Positions 58,938 to 64,000 of a stretch of DNA of 64,000 nt are shown in pieces. The notes beneath the pieces are model-generated. The model was not told the origin of the DNA. It ran no database searches and saw only the letters and a list, made by a program, of their open reading frames with translations. The position numbers were made by a program, and so were the translations under genes. This DNA is from Periplaneta americana. Taxonomy: Eukaryota; Arthropoda; Insecta; Blattodea; Blattidae. The stretch is from positions 67,122,787 to 67,186,786 of the forward strand of contig NC_091121.1 in the NCBI RefSeq assembly GCF_040183065.1. Direction: 5' to 3'. Numbering within the stretch: position 1 is the first letter of the stretch; each line of letters starts with the position of its first letter.

Positions 58938-61661
58938 GTTTGTTACAAGTTCTTGAACTGATGATTGACGGAAATATAGCACGACACTTTTTGTACCAAT
59001 TATTTGTAATATACTTATCATAAATGAATGTTCGCTGTTCTAATGTGTAACGTATTGCTGAACTGCACCAAATGGAAGTCAGTGTATACTAATATTCTAA
59101 TCTTGACATTTTTTCAGCCTGTGTTATCTATCCATGCTACGCAATACAAAACCTTCTCACGCAAGATATACGGGAAACGTACAAAGTATTTTCTCAGCAG
59201 CCGTGCACCCGTGACTGCATTCACCTGAGCGAAACTTGTTTTGTGACGAACACTCTGTGGAAGAGGTACAGATTACACTCTTTCCAATACTGTTAATGAA
59301 TAAGGTATTCTAACGTTTCGAAGATTGACTATCTACGACTTCAGTTGAAAAAAAAAATCTATCCGACGGCATTTACCTGAACGAACACTGTTTCCTGGCG
59401 AACGCCCTGTATGATATTAATTTTGTATCCATTTTATTTTTAACGATATTATTATTCTATTCATATAGTGGAATTTCTCGTTATTATTAATATGTTTGTT
59501 GTAACTTATATGTAAGTAACATCGCTGCCTAGGCGATTAAATTGTAAGTATTTTATTGTTCATAACCATTTCCCATGTTACAGGATGGTCCACACAGTAT
59601 GCCATTATTTCATATTTTGCTCTGAAAATTTTAGTTCCAAATTTTTCTCAAATTTTCTGTAATTTCCCTGTATTACAAGTTGCTCTTCATTTTCTTCGTC
59701 TGCAAATAAAAATGTACTTAATAATGCTTTTCCAAATGCATGTGAGTAGCTTTGATACTTGATTTTTTCTGATAATTTTATCTTGGTACATAGTGTATTA
59801 AAAAGTGTTGACGATAAAAAATAGTCTTGTCTAACAACCTTATTGATTTAAATGAAATTATTTCTTCAGCTGTTTTTATTTTCGTTCCACTATAAAGATA
59901 TTAAAACATATATTAAATGTAGGGAATATCTTATTTTTTTATTATTGTCCCTATGCTGAACTCTCTTCGTTTCTGTATCAGCTGTTGTAATATTAATTTA
60001 TGTATTAACGACACTGTGATATCAACTATCGTTATCCCTGTTATAACGCACATAACAGACTTTTCAAAAATAAAAAGCAATTTAAGTGCTCATACAGTTT
60101 CCTGGCTGTTATGAAACAAACACCAAAACTTCCGAAACAGTATTCTTGTAGCAGAAATACAAATTTCAATATAATCATACAGTTGATGCAGTAGTCTAAC
60201 GACTTTGTTTAAATAGTTAAATTCAATATAAATTTAATCCCGTTGGAACGCTGTTTTATCAATTAATGTTTGTGAAAGGAAATGGTTTATCTGTGCAAAC
60301 TCGGAATGGTCATATCACTACAAACTAATATTGGACTAGTATTGATTATTATTCCAGGTACGGACAGATATTTTTAGTGAATTTTCTACCGTCATACCTC
60401 TAGTTGTATGTGTATTTTTACTTTCCAGAAGTTTGTCGTAAAATTTGGAAAAACTAGTTAGATTATGGGTGAGAACATCATCTGGAAGACCTCGCGTGGT
60501 ACAAGAGTTCCTGACGCTTTATATAAAATCCAGAATGAATATGAAATGCGAAGGTGTCTGGGCATGAGCACTCAATGAATTCTTAAATGCAACTTAAACC
60601 GTATTCACGAAAAATGTCAATTCTATTCCAACTAGAGAATGGGACAAATGTGTAAGAACTAATTTTTCTTTGCATAAATAGCTTAAATTAATTGAAATCA
60701 TAAATCTGACAATGTGTTTTTGTTTAAACATCATTTTCATTTAATTTGCAGGATAAAACATACAAGTGCAGCATGTAGTTATTATACAATAAAAATATGA
60801 CCTGTTATAGTTTGATGCTTCTTCACATCTTGTTTCTTGATGAAAATGTACTTTTAGAAGATTTACTAAAATACAGAGGAAGCATAGCTACAATTATTGA
60901 ATAATATTATCTGAACATGCTTCCTGAATATGCGATACAATTATTAGAAGATCAAAATATAAAACAACATAGTCATATAGGTTAGTATAACTTGTCATAT
61001 CTTTAAACCTATAAAAGGATTTTATACAACGATTTTGATGATAGAAGTAAGATTGAAACAAGTAAAATGATATTTATAAGAAGAGTTGCTGGTCTTAGAA
61101 TTTTCGATCGAGTGAATAGTAGGATAAGAAACGAGAAACAGACTAAAAATATTTAACATGAATGTAAAAATTAGTATAAAATAGCAACTGGCACGATCAC
61201 ATATTGAGAATGAATCCTAAGACAGTAACGAAACAGATTTTAAATTAAAAACCAAAGGGATGTAGGGATGTTGGCCGTCCTAAAACCAGAAAGAGGGATT
61301 CTTTCTCAGGTTCTAAGTAAAAGACCTACCCCGAAGTTCATGGTGGTGATCAAGATGACTTTTGGTTACTGTGTTATTAGCAGACAGTTTCGAGTAACTC
61401 CACCTGAAAATTCTCCAGATGTCACTAGGAATCTGTAGTCATGGAGCTATTTAAAAAAACTCAGTCTATGAACGTGAAATTATCAGTAACAGAAATTCAT
61501 AGTGGGAAATTTAACAGCTGTTCCGGTACATATAATAAGCAGGTTTGTTGTTTACATCACTGCAGGGAGACTGATTTATGGTTTATGTGATGACGTTTAA
61601 AGTGAATGCAAGATTAACTTAAAATCTTTAAATAATAAAAAATTATTAGTAACCAATATCC
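58938..61661. other. Long AT-rich stretch
   Basis: A diverged direct repeat of about 45 bases (CATTCACCTGAGCGAAACTT at about 59217, CATTTACCTGAACGAACACT at about 59372) is the only structure noticed. No supported gene. Confidence 0.4.
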
Positions 61662-61683
61662 AAAAAAAAAAAAAAAAAAAAAA
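61662..61683 (+). repeat. Poly-A run
   Basis: About 22 A residues after AATATCC. It may be the tail of a retrotransposed sequence, but no upstream element was recognised. Confidence 0.6.
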
Positions 61684-61952
61684 GAGATCATAGAATTGTA
61701 ATGCACGGTAGAGGTGTCATTAAGAAAATAATTAGGTTTCATTGAGGTTCTGTCTGATATGTACAGTAGTGGCAAAAAAAACTGGACCGACCCTTGTAGC
61801 TGATTTCAGAGCCTTGTTCACTCCAGAGCACGATAGACTGGTAACTAAGACTTTCGTGGTTCGTATCCTGCCTGGGAAGGAAACTTTTTTTTGTTCCTTA
61901 TTCAAATTTATTCCCAATACTTTGTGCTTTATATGGAGTGTGACATATATGG

Positions 61953-62372
61953 GCAGAAACATGGACATTACGACGAAGTGAAGAGAAGCGAATAGAAGCA
62001 TTTGAAATGTGGATATGGAGAAGAATGGAACATGTGAATTGGACAGAGAGAGTAAAAAATGAAGCCATGTTGGAAAGAGTGGGTGAAGAAAGAATGATAC
62101 TGAAACTGATCAAGAAGAGAAAAAGGAATTGGTTGGGTCACTGGCTGAGAAAAAACTGCCTACTGAAGAATGCACTGGAAGGAATGGTGAACGGGAGAAG
62201 AGCTCGGCGTAGAAGAAGATAGGTCTATCAAATCATAGACGACATTAAGATAAATAGGTCATATTAAGAGAAAATGAAAAGGAAGACAGAAAATAGGAAA
62301 GATTGTACAAAGTTGGGTTTGCAGTGAAAGGCCTGTCCTTGGATAGAACACTAAAGGAATGAATGAATGAAT
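61953..62372 (+). pseudogene. LINE reverse-transcriptase C-terminal region with 3' tail
   Basis: One frame open to a TAG at 62220-62222 reads AETWTLRRSEEKRIEAFEMW, IWRRMEHVNWTERVKNEAML, ERVGEERMILKLIKKRKRNW and LGHWLRKNCLLKNALEGMVN. Beyond the stop, QIIDDIKINRSY and RKTENRKDCTKLGLQ-type remnants follow, and the element ends near GAATGAATGAAT. It is the best-preserved C-terminus of the family also seen at 18333 and 37104. The catalytic reverse-transcriptase domain and endonuclease are missing, as in a 5'-truncated copy. Confidence 0.82.
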
Positions 62373-62622
62373 CGATTACATTACATTACGCACAAGTGAG
62401 TAATCCTTTCAGTAACTCACACCTGAGATGAACATCAGGCATACAACGCCCGACAAACACTCTTAAACTTTGATGCGAATGACAGGCACACTGTGGGACG
62501 CAATCTTCTTGTACGTCCTGTATTTAACTGGAGTGACAGACTGGTGAAACAAGATTAACGCTGATATAAAAACTTCCACAGAATAAACTAAGAGAGACTA
62601 GGTTTAATGTTAAGGTGTAGAG

Positions 62623-63383
62623 CAGGGATGCAGAACTGGGTATCAATTGTGGCATACGTAACAAGCCGAAATACGTCACTCATCCCTTCCTTTCACCCAT
62701 CGCGTCATTGGCATGATAGGGGTAGAGGGAATTTGTATTCAGACAGCGTATTCCGAAACTCAGCGGTGAGCAATCTGATGGCATCACGGTGTTCCGAATT
62801 TCACCGATGGTGACACTGATGCTCCACCGGTGTCGCACCGGTGCCATCAGCTTGCAGAGGTGATGGAAGTCTCCATCAGCCGCCATCAGTGAATCTGATT
62901 GGTTCTTGTATAGGGCGGGAATTAGCAGACGAATGACATCATGCACTGTTGTGTCATGGCGGTGCGTTCTGCTGTATTGTTTGTAATGAGGACAACGTAA
63001 AAACAATATGTTAATGGCTTATGAGCGAACATGTCAACGGACCAGTTATTACTATCGGTTCAAGAAATAAATTGTTTATGCTCTCTTTTCTTTGAACGAG
63101 ATGGCAGTACGGAAATTTCGCAAAATTTTGCTAGCGTAGCACAGACAACAACTTATACAGTCGCCATGACAGACATCGATCCTTCCAGCAGTTTTGTTCC
63201 TATTTCGCTGCAGCGTAACGTCATAGTTGTCCACCGGTCCGGTGAGATTCGGAATACGCTGAGAGTCTGTGTTACTTGGTTGCGGAACGTCACGGCGACG
63301 TCACTCAACGCCGGTGGACTATGGACGGGGAACCAACGCTTTCCCCATGCTTCCACCCCTTCGTTCCCCAGTTCTGCATCCTG
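62623..63383. mobile_element. Non-autonomous hAT element with perfect 8-bp target duplication
   Basis: The left end is CAGGGATGCAGAACTGGGTA and the right end, reversed, is CAGGATGCAGAACTGGGGAA. GTGTAGAG flanks both sides exactly (62615-62622 and 63384-63391). Nested inverted motifs lie inside: CAGCGTATTCCGAA at about 62747 against TTCGGAATACGCTG at about 63248, and several ACCGGTG boxes. GC is higher than in the flanks. The 127-codon frame at 63031-63414 crosses the right boundary and is not taken as a gene. Confidence 0.9.
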
Positions 63384-63391
63384 GTGTAGAG

Positions 63392-64000
63392 GAAGAGACG
63401 CTCCGGAAGACTAATTCAATTATGAGAGGTTAATATTATTCCGAATTTGTAACAGGGAAAAATCTCTACGAAGGAAATAAAGAATTATGCTTGTCTCTTG
63501 CAATTATCCAAGTATTTCGAATCAAATTGATCACTGCGAACTTAGTGGTAAGTCTAGATCAATTGCGTAGCCTCGTGTTATGACTGAAATTCTGTCCACC
63601 CTATAGGAGAGGTTCTGAGTCTCAATGCCCCAGAAGACCTTAGGAAATCTCTCCGGAGCGGTGGCAATCGAGTTACGTCCCCATCATCGTTTCCAGCGGA
63701 CAGGGTGCCACATCCCTTATCTCCCCCTCACCCTTCCATTCCACTGTCCAGTCCACGCATCGATCTATGGAGGACCCAGGAGATGGAACCACGACCGAAA
63801 GTCATATACAGACACAAGCTATCACGACAGCGCAGTGAAAGAAAATGACCCCTCCGAGGTCAGTGGCGTACATCACTTTCCGTTCTGGCCTCGTCTTATT
63901 CCTTATTTTATTTAAAGGCGATTTGAGAACTGTTCACACGCTGTTACTCTTCCACACCGAGTGATACACAAATGAAAGCTTTTTAGACTCAGTATGATTT
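63392..64000. other. Unassigned, moderately GC-rich sequence
   Basis: A 96-codon plus-strand frame (63625-63915) starts MPQKTLGNLSGAVAIELRPH and has no motif I recognise. The region may be unique DNA or transposon debris. Confidence 0.3.

Noticed and set aside
63031..63414. 127-codon frame as a possible gene
   Set aside because: It crosses the right end of a hAT element with an exact target duplication and shows no motif.

Overview
This window reads as AT-rich nuclear DNA of an insect. The most likely source is a cockroach or another member of Blattodea, because several tRNA-derived SINE families with a shared 3' tail, RTE-like LINE fragments and the LINE 3' end ending in TAA repeats look like families I associate with that group. 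That taxonomic call is from memory, not a search. I see no prokaryotic operons, no CRISPR array, no rRNA genes, no functional tRNA gene and no complete protein-coding gene. Nearly all open frames are microsatellites read as protein or broken mobile-element genes.

The one credible host-gene signal is a GC- and CpG-rich island at about 20960-22040. It carries an E-box, a perfect CRE, and a candidate first coding exon (21814-21886) ending at a GTGAGT splice donor. The rest of the gene was not found, so much of the downstream sequence may be its intron.

Layout. 1-4000: AT-rich sequence with simple repeats. 4000-7500: SINEs, two LINE 3' ends, a Tc1/mariner-like fold-back element and a decayed hAT transposase tail. 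10600-14900: five SINE copies from different families, a LINE reverse-transcriptase tail cut by a SINE, and a duplicated block rich in TATCGATA. 15957-17815: about 49 copies of a 38-bp minisatellite whose unit looks like a splice acceptor. 18300-20900: LINE fragment, a non-autonomous hAT element with 8-bp target duplication, and a probable transposon enclosing a fold-back hairpin. 20960-22040: CpG island. 22100-26650: a 246-bp tandem duplication and a seven-copy array of about 175 bp. 27100-35000: LINE ends, a fold-back, an insertion with an 18-bp target duplication and a truncated SINE. 35700-40200: repeat copy A and a nested transposon stack (a LINE inside a hAT element inside an older hAT element), then a mariner pseudogene. 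41271-41893: an R2-like LINE tail. 42579-42875: a short element with perfect inverted ends. 44160-46445: a two-monomer higher-order satellite. 52400-59000: two copies of a TNA-target element built around mariner debris, repeat copy B, a MITE and a SINE. 61900-63400: LINE tail and another hAT element with 8-bp target duplication.

The mobile elements work together mainly as parasites. The SINE families share a 3' tail around CGTCGTTAAATAA, which suggests that one LINE machinery mobilises all of them. The non-autonomous hAT elements would need a transposase encoded elsewhere. All protein-coding TE copies seen here are truncated or frameshifted.
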